A stretch of DNA of 64,000 nucleotides, taken from assembly GCA_006386115.1 (NCBI GenBank), contig VFIW01000041.1, forward strand, positions 310,001-374,000, read 5' to 3'. Shown here in pieces: positions 22,845-34,793 of this stretch; positions within the stretch are counted from its first letter, which is position 1, and the number at the start of each line of letters is the position of its first letter. The notes under the pieces were generated by a model that did not search any database, was not told the origin of the DNA, and was given only the letters and a program-made list of their open reading frames with translations. The stretch comes from Globisporangium splendens (lineage: Eukaryota > Oomycota > Peronosporomycetes > Pythiales > Pythiaceae). The translations under genes were made by a program, and so were the position numbers.

Positions 22845-25206
22845 ATGGTCATGCGCAGACGCGAGCTGCTGGAGTGCGGGCAGAACACCCGACACGTCGC
22901 AGTCGTGGCGCATGCGCACGCTGGGAAGACCACGCTGATCAGTACGCTTGCAGCGCTTGTCAGCGTTGTCCAAGCTGACGCGAAGGAGAGCGACGAACGC
23001 AATCAGTGCTCTTGCATGAGTGCGCCGTTGTGCTACACCCACCACGGCTCGATTGGAAGTGAAGAGCATCCCGGCAAAGCCGTAGGAGACGGCAGTAGCG
23101 TTGAGGTGGACGCACCACAAGCGTCTGAGTATCTGATCAATGTGATTGATACACCTGGCCATGTTGAGCTGTCGGCAGACATCACGACGGCACTGCGTGT
23201 CTCCGATGGAGCGCTTGTGCTCGTGGATTGCAGCGGCGAGCATCACCCCTGTAGACTCATGGGGATGCGCACCGAGCAGTTGCTGCGCCAAGCGCTCGAC
23301 GAGCGTGTGAAGCCTGTGGTGCTGGTCAACAAACTCGACGATGCGCTGCGAAATGGACACATGGCTCCAGAAGAGTGTTACAACATGATCGCGAGTGCGA
23401 TTGAAAGCGTCAACCACGTTCTCACAACGTACGAGTGCGAAGAAGATGTCACTGGCGACTGGCGTGTGGATCCATCCAAGGGCACCGTGGCGTTCGGCTC
23501 AGCGAAACACGGATGGGGCTTCACACTCGCGACCTTCGCGCGTTTGTATGCGGATAGGTTTGGGATCCACGAGACCAAGATGCTGGCTAAACTGTGGGGC
23601 GACTGGTGCTACGATATTGAGACCAAGACGTGGGTGCAAGCGCCTGCAGCAGATTATAGCAACGGCACGCGGAAGCGCGCATTCTGCCAGTTTGTGCTCG
23701 ATCCGCTGTTTAAGTTGTACTATACGGCGCGCCACGAAACAAGCGAGGACAGTGACACCAATAAGTTTGGCGCCATGCTCGCAGCTTTGGGCGTCGGCTA
23801 CGAGGACTGCATTACAGCGGAAGGCAATGAGGCGGAGCGCGTCTATTGTGTGTTGCAACGCTGGCTGCCGTTGACGGACGCCGTCTTGAACATGGTCGTC
23901 GTGCATTTGCCCTCGCCAGTGACCGCTCAGCGTCACCGTGTGCGCACTTTGTACGCCGGTTCCATGGACGACGAGTGTGCGCGTGCGATCCGAGAGTGTG
24001 ACTCGAATGGTCCATTGGTCGTGTGCGTCTCGCGGGTCGTGCAGCAGCTCAAGACTATCTCCAAAGGATCGCAAAGCAGGCAGTTGTACGCGTTTGGCCG
24101 CGTGTTTGCAGGGAGAATCACTTCGGGTCAACAAGCGCGCTTGTGCACCCCAACGTACGATCCCTGTTGCGCCAGTTCGGCGCACCACGGTGGCACCAAA
24201 GCGCGAGGGCGATTTGCCGCAAGTCGTGGAAGCGATGAAGCGGCTCACGCAGCTCGATCCGATCGCAGTGTGCAGCTTAGAAGAGGAGTTCTCTGCTGGA
24301 CCAGTGCTCACGTGCACGGGTGAGCATCACATGAAGCGCTGCTTGGACGCGTTGCGTGCCCAATTGCGTGGTGATAATGAAGACGACGAGGCGAGTGAAG
24401 CGTGTGAACTGGTCGTATCCGAGCCGATCGTGTGCTACCGAGAGTCGATTTCCTCGGTGTCGTCCCAGACGTGCCTGGTCAAGTCTCCCAACAAACACAA
24501 TCGCTTCTTCTGTACAAGCGAACCGCTGAGTGACCAGTTTCTCCGAGACACCACGCAAGGCAAACTCATGCTGCCGCTTGACACCAATGCTGTCGCTGCG
24601 AGCAAGAAACGTCGAGCGCAGTACCTCGTGGTCCACCATGGCTGGAACGAGAATGATGCGCGGAAGATCTGGTGCTTCGGTCCCAACAGCAATGGTCCGA
24701 ATGTGTTGGTGGACCAGACCAGACAGGTCGCATACCTGAATGAAATCAAAGACTCAGCGCTCTGGGGCTTCCACTGGGCCACCCAGGGAGGCGCGCTCTG
24801 CGACGAACCGTTGCATGGGATGCGCGTCAATCTTCTCGACGTCACTATGATGAATGGCGCCATAAAACGCGGTGCGGGTCAGATCATTCCCACCATACGC
24901 CGTGCAGTGTTTGCGTGTCAGATGGCGTCCAAGCCGATCTTACTGGAGCCTGTGTACGCGGTCGCGTTCGAGTGCCGGTCGAGCTTAGTCGACCGCTGCA
25001 CTCAGGCGCTCTGCGATCGTCGTGGGCGGATCCTCTCCATCGAAGTGCTCCATCCATTGCAAGCCATCGACGACAACTCCGACGTCATTGACACTCTGGT
25101 GAAGGCACACTTGCCCGTGAGTGAAGCCAGTGGCTTTCACAGGCACATGGACATGCACACCTTTCAGATTTGCCAGAATCGGTTTGCGATCTTCGACGAC
25201 ATGTAG
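22845..25206 (+). pseudogene. Elongation factor 2-like GTPase, degenerate (copy 2)
   Basis: This has the same structure and the same lesions as the copy at 61-2,422: missing switch I, missing part of domain II with a frame change near 24,165, and an early C-terminal end. It differs by only a handful of substitutions, mostly between 24,170 and 24,350, for example Leu-Ala to Leu-Thr in the domain III remnant. The gene leader is continuous with the 58-bp tandem array. Confidence 0.75.
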
Positions 25207-26538
25207 AGGATAGATTTTGTTGACAATCTGCGTGGCTGTGGTCCCAGCACTCAGCTGTGGTGTCCGTCGTTTGTCGGCTTGCACGCAGTAACAAATCTTT
25301 CTTTTTCTCTTCTGCCACTCGCATCTTTATGATAATAAGTGTAGACTGATAATCGCGCGGATGCCCCTTGTTGAGGTCACGAGTGAGGGCGTCATTAGCG
25401 TCGGCGCTTTGGGAGTGTTTGTGACCATCCATCACCAGGAACGCTTGTCGATCGAGCTCGAGCTGTTATTGACACAGCACTTTGTCCTGTACTTCTGTGA
25501 GAAAGCCCACACGAAAGAAAAGATGTGAGATGCGGAGCTTTGCAGAGTCGTTAGAGCACCTGACACTCTGCCTAGTCGCTTCGAGTCTGTAAATAAGCAG
25601 CAGCATGTGGCCCAGTACTTATATGCATATGGCACTCATTCTGACTCGCGTATGACTATATGACTGTTTGATGGCCATCGTGGTCCAGTCCAGGCCAGCA
25701 CGTGGATTGGCACAAAGTCCATAAAGCACAGACAAGCCCTCCCTCATTTAAACCCGATATCTGTGTGTAAAGAGAGCCAGCTGCCTGTGGTGCCAATATG
25801 GAATTCTTTTTTTTTTTCTTTTCTTTTCTTTTCAGTTTCAGCGAGGCATATACGAATGTGGAATTCTGCCACTGGATATGATTCACTTTTCTTGACGAAA
25901 ACGGTGCTTCCGACCAGCCCGTTTCCCGTCACTTTCGCGCTCTCTTTCTTTTCTTTTATGGACGAGTGAATGTGCAAAAACGGACGCAATGCGACTCCCA
26001 TCTGTGATCTATCAAATTGAAAGGCAACGTGGCTCTTGACTGAAAGCATGGCGCCCTTTCGTGTTACAACCAAAAGGACAACGGAACTGCTGTAACAGAG
26101 TATGGAAGAAAAAACAAAAAACAAAAACAAAAAACAAAAAAGAAAAGAAAAAAAACAAAATTCGGCAAAAAGAGCGTAGTTTACGCCTTCATTTCAGTCC
26201 GCTGACTGAACAGATGCCTGTTGAAGTCGATAAATTATTCATTCTCTATGAAATAAAACCAACAAGATCTGATCCGTTGCTTGGGTTGCATCTGAAACCT
26301 CCGTCTGTCTGGTCGTTCGTTTTTTCTTTTTCCTTTTGGTTTGTGCTCACAAAGATTTCTGCAGCGCAAGTAACGAGTGACCACACTCCCGACCAACCTC
26401 CAGAAAGGTCACCACCAGCACATAAAGAACCAAGGTCCACAGCATATATCCACCGCGCGCGCGCGCGTGCGTGTGTGTATATAAACGATTATATACACAG
26501 CAAGCCTCGTATACACACAATACACCAAACAACCGACT
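25207..26538. other. Non-coding interval (copy 2 equivalent of 2,423-3,754)
   Basis: It carries the same simple-sequence tracts as copy 1, and no gene is supported. Confidence 0.6.
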
Positions 26539-27045
26539 ATGGTCGCTGGCAAGCACTCTGCAAGCAACAATGGCTACGAGATCCGCAGCGGCATGTCCGT
26601 CCAGGTACGACTCCTATGTCCATGTGCATATATTCACACTACATATATGCTGACACTTTGCATGTGCATTATATCACAGGACCTGAAGCAACTAACAGCG
26701 CAGCGGCAGCGCATGGAGTACTGGGACCTGCAGGCGCGCAACTCGCCGCGCCACCACACGAGCGAGTGGACGCCTTACGGTAGCCCCAGCGCCTCTTCAT
26801 CCTCGTCCTTTGCGTCGTCGTCTTCGGACTCGCCGCCATACCGCAAGAACAACAACAGCAGCAACAGCAGCGTGTACGCGTATGGAAACAACAACTATGG
26901 CTCGCATTACTACCGCCGCAGCGCACCGCTCTCGCCGTCCGACAAGATGTTCGTCACGTGCGGCGGGCAGGTCGTTTCGTTTATGGAGGGCGTCGTGAAC
27001 GCGCCGCAGTTCGACTTTGGACCCGAAGTGCTCAACACGCTGTGA
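26539..27045 (+). CDS. Small Ser/Asn-rich protein, function unknown (copy 2)
   Basis: The inferred protein is identical to copy 1: exons 26,539-26,604 and 26,680-27,045 with a 75-nt phase-0 intron, 143 residues. Both copies remain open, so the gene is either under selection or the duplication is too recent to show decay. Function unknown. Confidence 0.65.
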   Translation: MVAGKHSASNNGYEIRSGMSVQVRLLCPCAYIHTTYMLTLCMCIISQDLKQLTAQRQRMEYWDLQARNSPRHHTSEWTPYGSPSASSSSSFASSSSDSPPYRKNNNSSNSSVYAYGNNNYGSHYYRRSAPLSPSDKMFVTCGGQVVSFMEGVVNAPQFDFGPEVLNTL

Positions 27046-27568
27046 GAAAGAAGAGAGAATGCGGAAGATGGAAAAGCGTGCCGGATGACGAGTGAATATG
27101 TACGATAGAGAGAGAAGAAACGGATATGGGGAGGGTGCTAGTCTGTGTGAGACGGAAGCGAGCGTGTATGTACCATAGATGCAGAAGGATGTGTATATGT
27201 GTATGTGATAGTCCATATATCGTTGTGAATATGTTTTGTTTTCTTTGTATGCAATGGACGTGTTCCATAAGCGTCGTCTTTCTAGGGAATGCACCAGAAT
27301 GCATAAAGAAAAAAAGGTAGTAAACAGACACAGCATGTGCATATCGATGATGACCTTTCGCGGAAATGCACATTTGTATGCAACAGAGACACGCAACGCA
27401 AAAAGATACATCAAGCATCCCACTCCAAACAGTGCGTGGCAGCAAGTGCAACTTCAACTTCACAAGTCACACAAAGTTGATTCAGTGCATAATCGCAGAA
27501 ATGCCGCAGAAAAAAGATCAAGAGAACGCGCACTTTAACGAGAGCTTTCTCTGTGCACCCATGCACAA

Positions 27569-28338
27569 ATGGCTATGCATGTATATAAACAACACACATC
27601 GACGTGTACATGCAATAGAACACCGCATTCCCGCTCCCGCCACCTTCCTGCCACTCTCTGTATCGCATCAGTAGCGAGCCTCCCCGCGCCATCTCGTTCC
27701 TCGCAGCAGCATTGCTCATATGCTTCACCTTCGTTCGCGCAGCCTCGTCATTTGAGGCGAAGCTCACGATCGTGAACCTGGACGCGCCAGCACACACGCT
27801 CGTGCGCTCATCAGCAGAAGCCGTCGGTGTCGATGAGGCCCACGGCGGCACCAAAGTCGTCTTCGTGCCGCTGGTGTCGGCGCGCAGCCGCACGCTCAAC
27901 AACAACATCGCAATTACTCAAAGCCACCTCGTGCTCTCGAGTCTGGATCAGTCGGATCTGCTCCAGAAGCTGCTCGACGTCGTGGACCTCGCGCCGAAGC
28001 TCAGCGCCATCAACAAGATGGCGATGACGCAGTCTCAGGGAACCGCCAAGCAGGAAGCATCTTCGTGCGATCTGCAGCATTCCCAGACGAGTGGTGGCGC
28101 GTCGAGAGGTCACGGGGAGTGCGTGTGTCACCGGCGCGGATACCTCGTGGACCTCACGGCCTTGAAGAAGAAGGATGTTGTTGATGCGGACTTGGCGCTG
28201 ATTGATCTTGGGGACGTGAGCACGCTGGGCTTTGGCTGGCGATACCCGATTGCGTACTGGAACCAACTGCGCGACGATGAGAAGAGGAAGCTGAAATGCG
28301 CCGTGAACCAGGTCATCGGGCAGTCCTTTTACTGCTAA
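27569..28338 (+). CDS. Probable secreted protein, function unknown (copy 2)
   Basis: Same sequence as the gene at 4,785-5,554. The model is exon 1 at 27,569-27,603, intron 27,604-27,671 and exon 2 at 27,672-28,338, with a hydrophobic N-terminal segment suggesting secretion. The first exon is tentative; the second is well supported by an open, non-repetitive frame. Confidence 0.6.
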
Positions 28339-28530
28339 ACAAGGCGGAGTTGGATGTGCATATGTGCGTTTGAAGAGCACACCTGTGTGGATGTCGTCAC
28401 TTTGTATAAAAATGCGCTTTTTTTGTTTTCTATTGGAGATGGCTGCAATTTCGTGTATGATTGAAAGTTCCGTTCTTTATAAGCTGAGTGCGTGCATACA
28501 TTCTTTATCATCAGCACTGCTCTCTTTGTT

Positions 28531-29923
28531 TTATCGGACGTAGGGATGCACGATGACCGATGGATACGCTTGTCGGATGTGCGTTTTCTCGGCGATCGTC
28601 GGTGGGAAATACGCGATCACGCCGCCATTCACAATGTCGAAGGACCGCCCGCCTTCGCCTTCGTTGCGAAGGTATTGCGCTCTAAAAGAGCATATTTTAA
28701 GAGAGAATATGCCAGTCGTATATGCGGAAAGCGTACGAGATACTCTCATATGTGCACAAACCTCTGCGGATTCCACTCGACGGGCGTCTCGTTAAAAATG
28801 CGGTCGTGGTGGTTCAGCCGAGGGTTCATGGCGTCGGCCTTTTTCGCAAAGTCCCGGTACTTGTGCTGGTCTCGCAGTTGCATATCGTGGCTGCCATTTC
28901 ATAAATTTCATAACCACACACTAAGACTCCGTTTCAATAAGCATATACATTACAAAACAGCAGAGTGCCTGAGCAGATCGGACTTAAATGGCTCGCCTCG
29001 CACGCGCGAGGGTTCGTTCTGGGTCGTCATCCCCAATTGCGCAGCACCTGTGACGTCGCAGGTCGAATGGCGGGATGCGCTACGCATAAAACAAGTTTAT
29101 AAGCGCTTTATACATAAGCATAAGCATAAAGACAAGCAACCTACATGAGCTACCTTTCGTTGTTGTCGGCTTGCTGGATCGCGCGCCGCGCGTGGTGGTA
29201 CGTGGTCTCGAACTGGAGCCGCTCGCGTCGCTGCTGGGGTGTCATGAGCCCCTCGTGGAGTAGCACCGAGCGCGGCACGGGCTTGTGCTCAATCTCGACC
29301 GCGTGCGCCACGCCCTCTTTCGTCGTCATCACCGGCACAACCTAGGCATCCATGAGGTTGCTAGGTCAACTTTCTCTTTACATGCAGCTTGGTATACTGC
29401 AACTACTTACGAGCGTGCCTTGCATGCTCTCATCAGAAGGGTTATAAAGAGATAGAAATGAGTATGAGAATCACATTTTATAAATGCCAAAAGCATATAT
29501 GCTTCGACTCACCGCACAAGCGCGTCGTGCATCACCTGGAGTCCGCTTTTGAAATGGCCATTTCCCGTCGCGTTGGCAGATAATCTGACAGCTCTCTGGT
29601 CCTTGGTGAGCACGACGTGCGCGGTCGCCTGGAGCTTTTCGAACGGCCGCGTATCACAGCGCTCGCGGTTCCACGACGTCTCCAGCGTCTGCTCCTTCGC
29701 GATCGCCGTCGGGATCTACGTCCGAGTATATAAAACGATACGTCGCCTTGGAAATTGGTAGCGTGGTCGATCGATTGATGATTATGTAAAAGTGCTTTAC
29801 TTAATGCACCTCTCGAGTGGCATTCGCAGGTGACGGCGAGTCGATCAGCTTGCGCAGGCGGCCCGGGTCCATCGTCTTCTTCAAGGGCTTTGCACTACCG
29901 CCATCGCCATGCTGCGCCGCCAT
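28531..29923 (-). CDS. Seven-exon gene, 308 residues, function unknown (intact copy)
   Basis: Exons in order are 29,810-29,923, 29,513-29,715, 29,411-29,426, 29,154-29,341, 28,954-29,079, 28,762-28,890 and 28,531-28,681. All junctions are GT-AG and the phases agree across all six introns, giving 927 coding bases. Exon 3 is a 16-nt microexon, required to keep the frame. The protein is soluble and basic, with blocks such as TPQQRRERLQFE and KYRDFAKKADAMNPRLNHHD and a C-terminus YPSVIVHPYVR. There is no signal peptide or membrane segment. The style resembles axonemal or flagellar accessory proteins, but I cannot name a family. It ends 193 bp from the convergent secreted-type gene. This is the only uninterrupted copy in the window. 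Confidence 0.75.
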
Positions 29924-30457
29924 GTCCCCTCTTTTGAATAGTGTCTCCAACGCCTCTCTCTTTATGTGCGTTCAATAAGCGTTGAGGTTGCCTCATATCC
30001 ACAAATAGCTCCATACCTGCCACTTTGAACAACTTTCTTATTCGCCCGGGAATAGCTCCACTCTGTCGCATCAATATGCTTTCGAAGCGCATGCTCGTGG
30101 CTTTAGATAAAGGTACCTTTCTTCGTCAGTTTAACTGTGCAGCAGCTACCACCACTGCCAGCGTATACAGTGCAACAGAGCAAGCAACCAGACGGATATG
30201 AAGCTATCTTTGCCTATCCTATTCGTCGGTTGCGCTGGATGTAACTTATAAACACAAGGTTTTTTACTGACTCATTCTGAATGTGATAAAAATGACTGAA
30301 TCGCCCAAGGTTGTATATTATAAACTGAAAACTGGAATAGATTAAATTACCAAACTGAACTTTCCCGCATTTCCGGATTTTTTTGTTGAATTACATGAAT
30401 ATTTCGGAAAATTTCTGGAAGGAAGGAATGAATGGCCCCGCGTATTAGATATTCATT

Positions 30458-31084
30458 GTGCGGCCGGCCACAATACATTTTCTCGTCTCGAGAATGAAGC
30501 GGAATCGAGACGCAATTGATGCTGACTCGGATGAGAACGACGCATCCTTCAACATCAGCAGCGAAGACTCGGAGAGCGATACGCCTAATTACAGCTCAAA
30601 TGGGTTAGAAAGCAAGACAGCGTGCGAAAAATACGTAGGAGTTGGGGTATTTGATGCGCTTGCTGGGGCCAAGGTGGCTAAGAACGAAAACAACGACTTC
30701 GAATACCGCTTCGCTTCAAGTTACGGCAGTGTTGGGCGAATGAACGTCGTGTACAATTGCGTATCACACGTTGACTGCTCGCACCGAGTGCACGTCGGAA
30801 GCTCCACTGCTGCTTGTTCAGAGTCGCACATACTGTCGAAGTAGTGGCGTCACACTAAAGAAGCTCGTGCGAATAAGCGACATGGCGTAACTGTTTCGCT
30901 AAAGGAGCAATTTGACGGCAGGTTGGCATCTGGACTCACACCAGTAAAAATTCGGAACATTTTGTCGGACAAGAAACGAACGAATAGCGAGCTGCTTTGC
31001 ACGACACCTACGGCAAAGGATATGGGCAACCGGAAAGCGCACCTGCAGAGGCAATCGCCAGGTTTGCTCGCACATTTTTTCTAA
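30458..31084 (+). pseudogene. MULE-like transposase N-terminal relic
   Basis: The frame reads through an acidic start (DADSDENDASF), an FDALAGAKVAKNENNDFEYRF block with later cysteines like the FAR1/WRKY-GCM1-type zinc finger of Mutator-like transposases, and a segment (LASGLTPVKIRNIL) like the region before the MULE catalytic domain. A TAG at 30,842-30,844 interrupts it and a stop follows at 31,082. The catalytic DDE part is absent. The relic continues to 31,148, where Gy3 is inserted; a further 52 bp lie inverted at 41,796-41,847. The family assignment is by pattern and is uncertain. Confidence 0.45.
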
Positions 31085-31148
31085 TCTCAATCGTTTGCAA
31101 TTAGTCGATGCTATTCATGTGTTTTGGAACGTGGGAAATGAGAGATTT

Positions 31149-31596
31149 TGTAACGGTTTGGGGTCTTCTTGAGATCTGATTGGTCGAAAGTCGGAAAGTC
31201 GGAAAGTCGGAACTTGATTGGCTGAAAGTCGGGGACGATGGCTTGGACTCGGACTCGGAGGTGGCAACTTGATGGCAAATTGGAAAGTGAATTGAATGGA
31301 AGACTTAGTTCGCTAGCGCTACGTCTAAGCCTCCCTGCATGCATGCCTATCCTTTTCTTCAACTGATTCGACTTTTCTTCCTATCCAGGTGTCCTGCCTG
31401 CACCTGTATTTTTATCTGACTAGTTCCATATAACTGTATATATTAGTGTTACATATGAATGAGAGCCTGACCTCGAGTTCCGAGGTCAGGCACACGTTAC
31501 ACATGCCACGACGCTCCGCACGCTAGGCACGTGCGAAGTCAGGCACATGCCGGTCCTACGCGCGTGCCTGGCGTGCGAGGTCAGGCACACGTGACA
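31149..31596 (-). repeat. Gy3 3' LTR
   Basis: Begins TGTCACG and ends CCGTTACA in coding orientation, 448 bp against 405 bp for the 5' LTR at 41,848. The difference comes from extra copies of a GAGGTCAGGCAC-type word that forms hairpins. The flank after it reads AAATC, the same five bases that precede the 5' LTR at 41,848. Confidence 0.9.
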
Positions 31597-34172
31597 TCCC
31601 CCCAGACTTGACTTCGCGTTGGGAGTCTTGAAACTCTTGAAGGAGTCGATTCCAATGCGAAACATGGCGGATGTTCTTCTCGTATTCCCACGTACTCTCG
31701 TGCGCAGGATACCCGAGCCACTTGACCAACCACATTCGTTGGCGGTTGTGGGTTTTACTGCGAAGTAATGCTTTCACAACGTGCAGAGCCTCACCAGTCT
31801 CGTCGTCGAGGGTCACGGGGGCTGCCTTCGGAATTGGTCTTGAATGGAACTTGGTTGGATTCTCAACGTAGTGGCTAAGCAACTCCACATTGAACGCTGG
31901 ATGCAAGCGCTTCATGTTTGGAGGAAACACCAATCGAGCCACATTCTTGTTCACTATTGAGTCGATCTTAAACGGTCCAACCTTCTTCGCTGCCAACTTC
32001 GCCTTTTGGAGAGAGGTGCTTTGAGCGACCGTCTTCAAGGGTAGATTCTTCGTATCTAACATAACGAGATCGCCAGCGTTAAATTCCACTTCGCGACACT
32101 TCCTGTCGTAGTATTTCTTCTGGCGCTCTTGAGCTTGCTTGAGGTTCTCTTGGGCTAGCTTGACGGCTTGTTGGCGCTTCTCCGCAAAGTTCTTAGCAAA
32201 CTCAGCTATATTTACTGGTTCGAAGTTTCCTTCGTCGACGCCGAACTCTTGGGCAATTAGGTTGCGCACCTTTCTTCCAGTGTCGACTTCAAACGGTGTG
32301 AACTTGGTCGACTCATTAACGAGAGTTGCATGAGCAAACTCGATCGTTCCAAGGTGGCTCACCCAATCGTCTCCATGGTATGACACCATGCATCGCAGCG
32401 CATCTTCCAACACGAGGTTCTGACGCTCGGTTTGTCCGTCTGCTTGCGCGCGATGAGACGTTGTCATGCTCAGCTTGATACCCATGAGCTTGGTCAGCGA
32501 CTTCCAAAAGTCCGACGTGAACTTGGGATCGCGGTCACTGATGATGACCTTCGGCAAACCGTGGTGACGAACCACTGCCTCGAAGAATACCTTGGCGGTA
32601 CCTTCGGCATCTGCTGTCGAGTGTGTTGGATGGTACTTCGGACGCTTCGACAACTTGTCCACCGTGACAAAGATTGCATCAAAACCTTCGGACACTGGAA
32701 GTCCAGTGATGAAATCCATCGACACAACATCTGTAACGGGGTTACACTGTAACATGGTTACGCACTTGTGTTGTGCCACACAACCAAACCGAACCTTGCG
32801 GTACGTAGAGTACGCGCAACAAGTTTAAGACCGAACCATGAGGTTCGTCGTACTTGCTCGAACCTTCACGGTGGAGCCGGCAGCCAGTCTGAGTGACGGC
32901 GCCTCCGATTGGATATAATTGAACATGCATTTCATCCAATCACATAAGACAACTAGCGTTAGTCTTTCATAGCCACTCATTGCCCCATGGGGAGTAATTA
33001 CACTTGAGATTGCTATTGTTCATAGTTACATAAAGATAATCCAGGTTGTCCTACAGAGGGCAACCTCCAACAAATAAGCAGTTCCATTTTTACCGTTAAC
33101 TAAAGCCTTTGGTTATCGACGGTTACTCTATAGAGACCTATAGGTAACCGATTGTTGCACTGCAGGAAGCAGGCAACCGCTCTCGGAACAGAGTCCTTGA
33201 GAGAAGCGTTGAATACGCTTCCTCACACACGTACCGTGTTGCGTAACTCGGAAGTGTCCGGTTACAACATCCCAGCATTCTTGGAGCGTCGGAATTGGCA
33301 TCATCAAGCCGATCTTCTTCCGATTGTTCGACTTCCATCGTGCACAAGTCTGGCAACTGCCAACATACTCGTGAATGTCTTTTTCCAAGGCGGGCCAGTA
33401 ATACCATTGAGCCGCCTTTAGCTGTGTTCGACGAACTCCTGGATGAGCAGCCACAGGAGCATCGTGAAACTCTTGAATAACATCTGTGACCAACTTGCTC
33501 GAGTTTGGTACACACAATCGCAACACCGGGTGCTTCGTTCGCAAGAACAGAAGACCGTTGCGCTTCTCGAACTTCTCGTTCCCTTCGCGACTCTGCCACA
33601 CTTCGGCAAAACTTGGGTCGCGGGAATAGCCAGCTTGAAAGGCTTTCTTCGTCGCTTCGGACAAGTGAACACTTGCCCACTGCGTGTCGACAGTGTGGAC
33701 TTGCTCTTGCCGCACTGCCACGGCGCGTCTCTCCCCCCGAAAGTCCACAGCGGAGAGAAAGACGGAGCAATCCGAATCTGGCAAGTGACGTAGAAATGCC
33801 GCGGACACCACATGACGAGAAATAGACTGCGACCGAGCGTGACACGCATCATCGCAAGCGTGCACTTCGGGAGTCGAAACCACGGGCAACTCATCGGATT
33901 GCTTGACTTCTTCCGGTCCTGGTCGAGACAAGGCATCAGCCACCACATTGGTACTGCCTTTCACGTGGTGCAGGACAAAATCAAACTGGGAGAAGAACGT
34001 CAGCATCCGCGCAAGCTTGGGAGTCACCTCTGGATAATGTAGCATCCACCGACAAGCCGAATTGTCCGTAAACACATCGAACTGACGACCATGAAGGTAG
34101 TGTCGCCACTTTGACAACGCAAACTTGATTGCGAGCAGCTCTTTCTCATGAGCAGGCCACTTTTCCTCATAC
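31556..34172 (-). pseudogene. Gy3 pol fragment: RNase H, integrase, chromodomain
   Basis: From the RNase H connection (ADALSRPG near 33,930) the frame runs into an integrase zinc-binding region (H-H-C-C, near 33,450-33,340). It is broken by the solo LTR at 32,732-33,266, then resumes at the first catalytic Asp (SMDFITG), with ISDRDPKF and GQTERQN for the second Asp and the Glu. A chromodomain (WLVKWLGYPAHESTWE) ends it near 31,690. The frame continues through the polypurine tract and stops about 40 bp inside the LTR. Apart from the LTR insertion no lesion was seen. Chromodomain integrases steer insertion to marked chromatin. Confidence 0.88.
32732..33266 (-). mobile_element. Solo LTR of Gy2 inside the Gy3 integrase
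   Basis: A 535-bp LTR (TG...CA ends) flanked by the 5-bp duplication ACATC at 32,727-32,731 and 33,267-33,271. It has the same length and near-identical sequence to the LTRs at 47,353 and 55,716. The insertion point is the same base of Gy3 as the left end of the full Gy2 at 47,353. No internal Gy2 sequence is present. Confidence 0.93.
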
Positions 34173-34793
34173 TGTAAGAGGGCGCTGTTCCAAACAGTCC
34201 CTCAAACATGGCACACACGCTTGTGCCAGAGGAAGCGATCTCCCGACTTGGAGGGAGGAACGAAGACTTGAGTACTTGGAGGAAAAATTGCAACTGAATT
34301 AAAAATGGTTATGGTTCCTGTCGCTACTTACAAATGAACCCCAAGGGCTCCTACAGGTTTTATAACTAAAACCTAAATATACACAATAAAACCTATGAAT
34401 CTGATATATAAAACCTTGGGTACACTGAGGTTGAACCTACGGGATATTCTAGAAGCTTGAGCTTCAAGTCTTGTATAAAATCCATGCAAAGTGATTGGCT
34501 CGCGTCACTCACTCCAGGTGGCAGACACACGTCGGTCTCGTCGCCAGCCCAGTTTCCCAAGCAGGAACCATCACTCAGTACTTGATTAGTACATGAGAAC
34601 AACATTCTGCACTGATCAGCACAGAGAACACTCGTGACGTCATCGAATGACGTCACACGTGCATGTGGGGACTGTCTTACTGTAATCCCTTTTGTTATTT
34701 GTATCTCCACAATGCACGCTGAAGGTGTTGTGTGGCACACTAGATCTGTGGACAGATCCACCTTGATGTAATGGCTGGTTACAGCCCATTACA
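34173..34793 (-). repeat. Gy1-a 3' LTR
   Basis: In coding orientation it starts with a near-palindrome (TGTAATGGG...CCATTACA), then an ATCTGTCC...GGATCTG-type hairpin, paired TGACGTCA sites and a TATAAAA-type promoter, and ends GCGCCCTCTTACA. It lacks one of two GTACTAATCAGTAC repeats found in other copies. Confidence 0.9.
34635..34655. promoter_or_regulatory. Paired TGACGTCA sites in the Gy1 LTR
   Basis: Two perfect TGACGTCA octamers, five bases apart, form a larger palindrome. This is the classic CRE/ATF bZIP binding sequence. The pair is kept in the LTRs at 41,637-41,657, 45,937-45,957 and near 48,538 and 63,832, while the LTR at 56,409 has lost both. Binding in this organism is inferred. 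Confidence 0.6.

Larger units (their letters stand above)
22821..30235 (+). repeat. Segmental duplication, copy 2 (no LINE)
   Basis: Second copy of the block at 37-11,723. It lacks the LINE and holds an open version of the seven-exon gene. At the right edge it includes only the last bases of the ankyrin gene, then runs into unrelated AT-rich sequence, so this is the truncated side of the duplication. Confidence 0.95.
31149..34172 (-). mobile_element. Gy3 chromodomain Gypsy element, 3' part (inverted piece)
   Basis: Holds, in coding order, the second part of RNase H, integrase, chromodomain, polypurine tract (GGGGGGA at 31,597-31,603) and the 3' LTR. The integrase is split by a solo Gy2 LTR. 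The coding-side break is at 34,172, exactly where a Gy1 LTR begins. The missing 5' part lies at 41,848-47,352 on the opposite strand. Confidence 0.9.
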
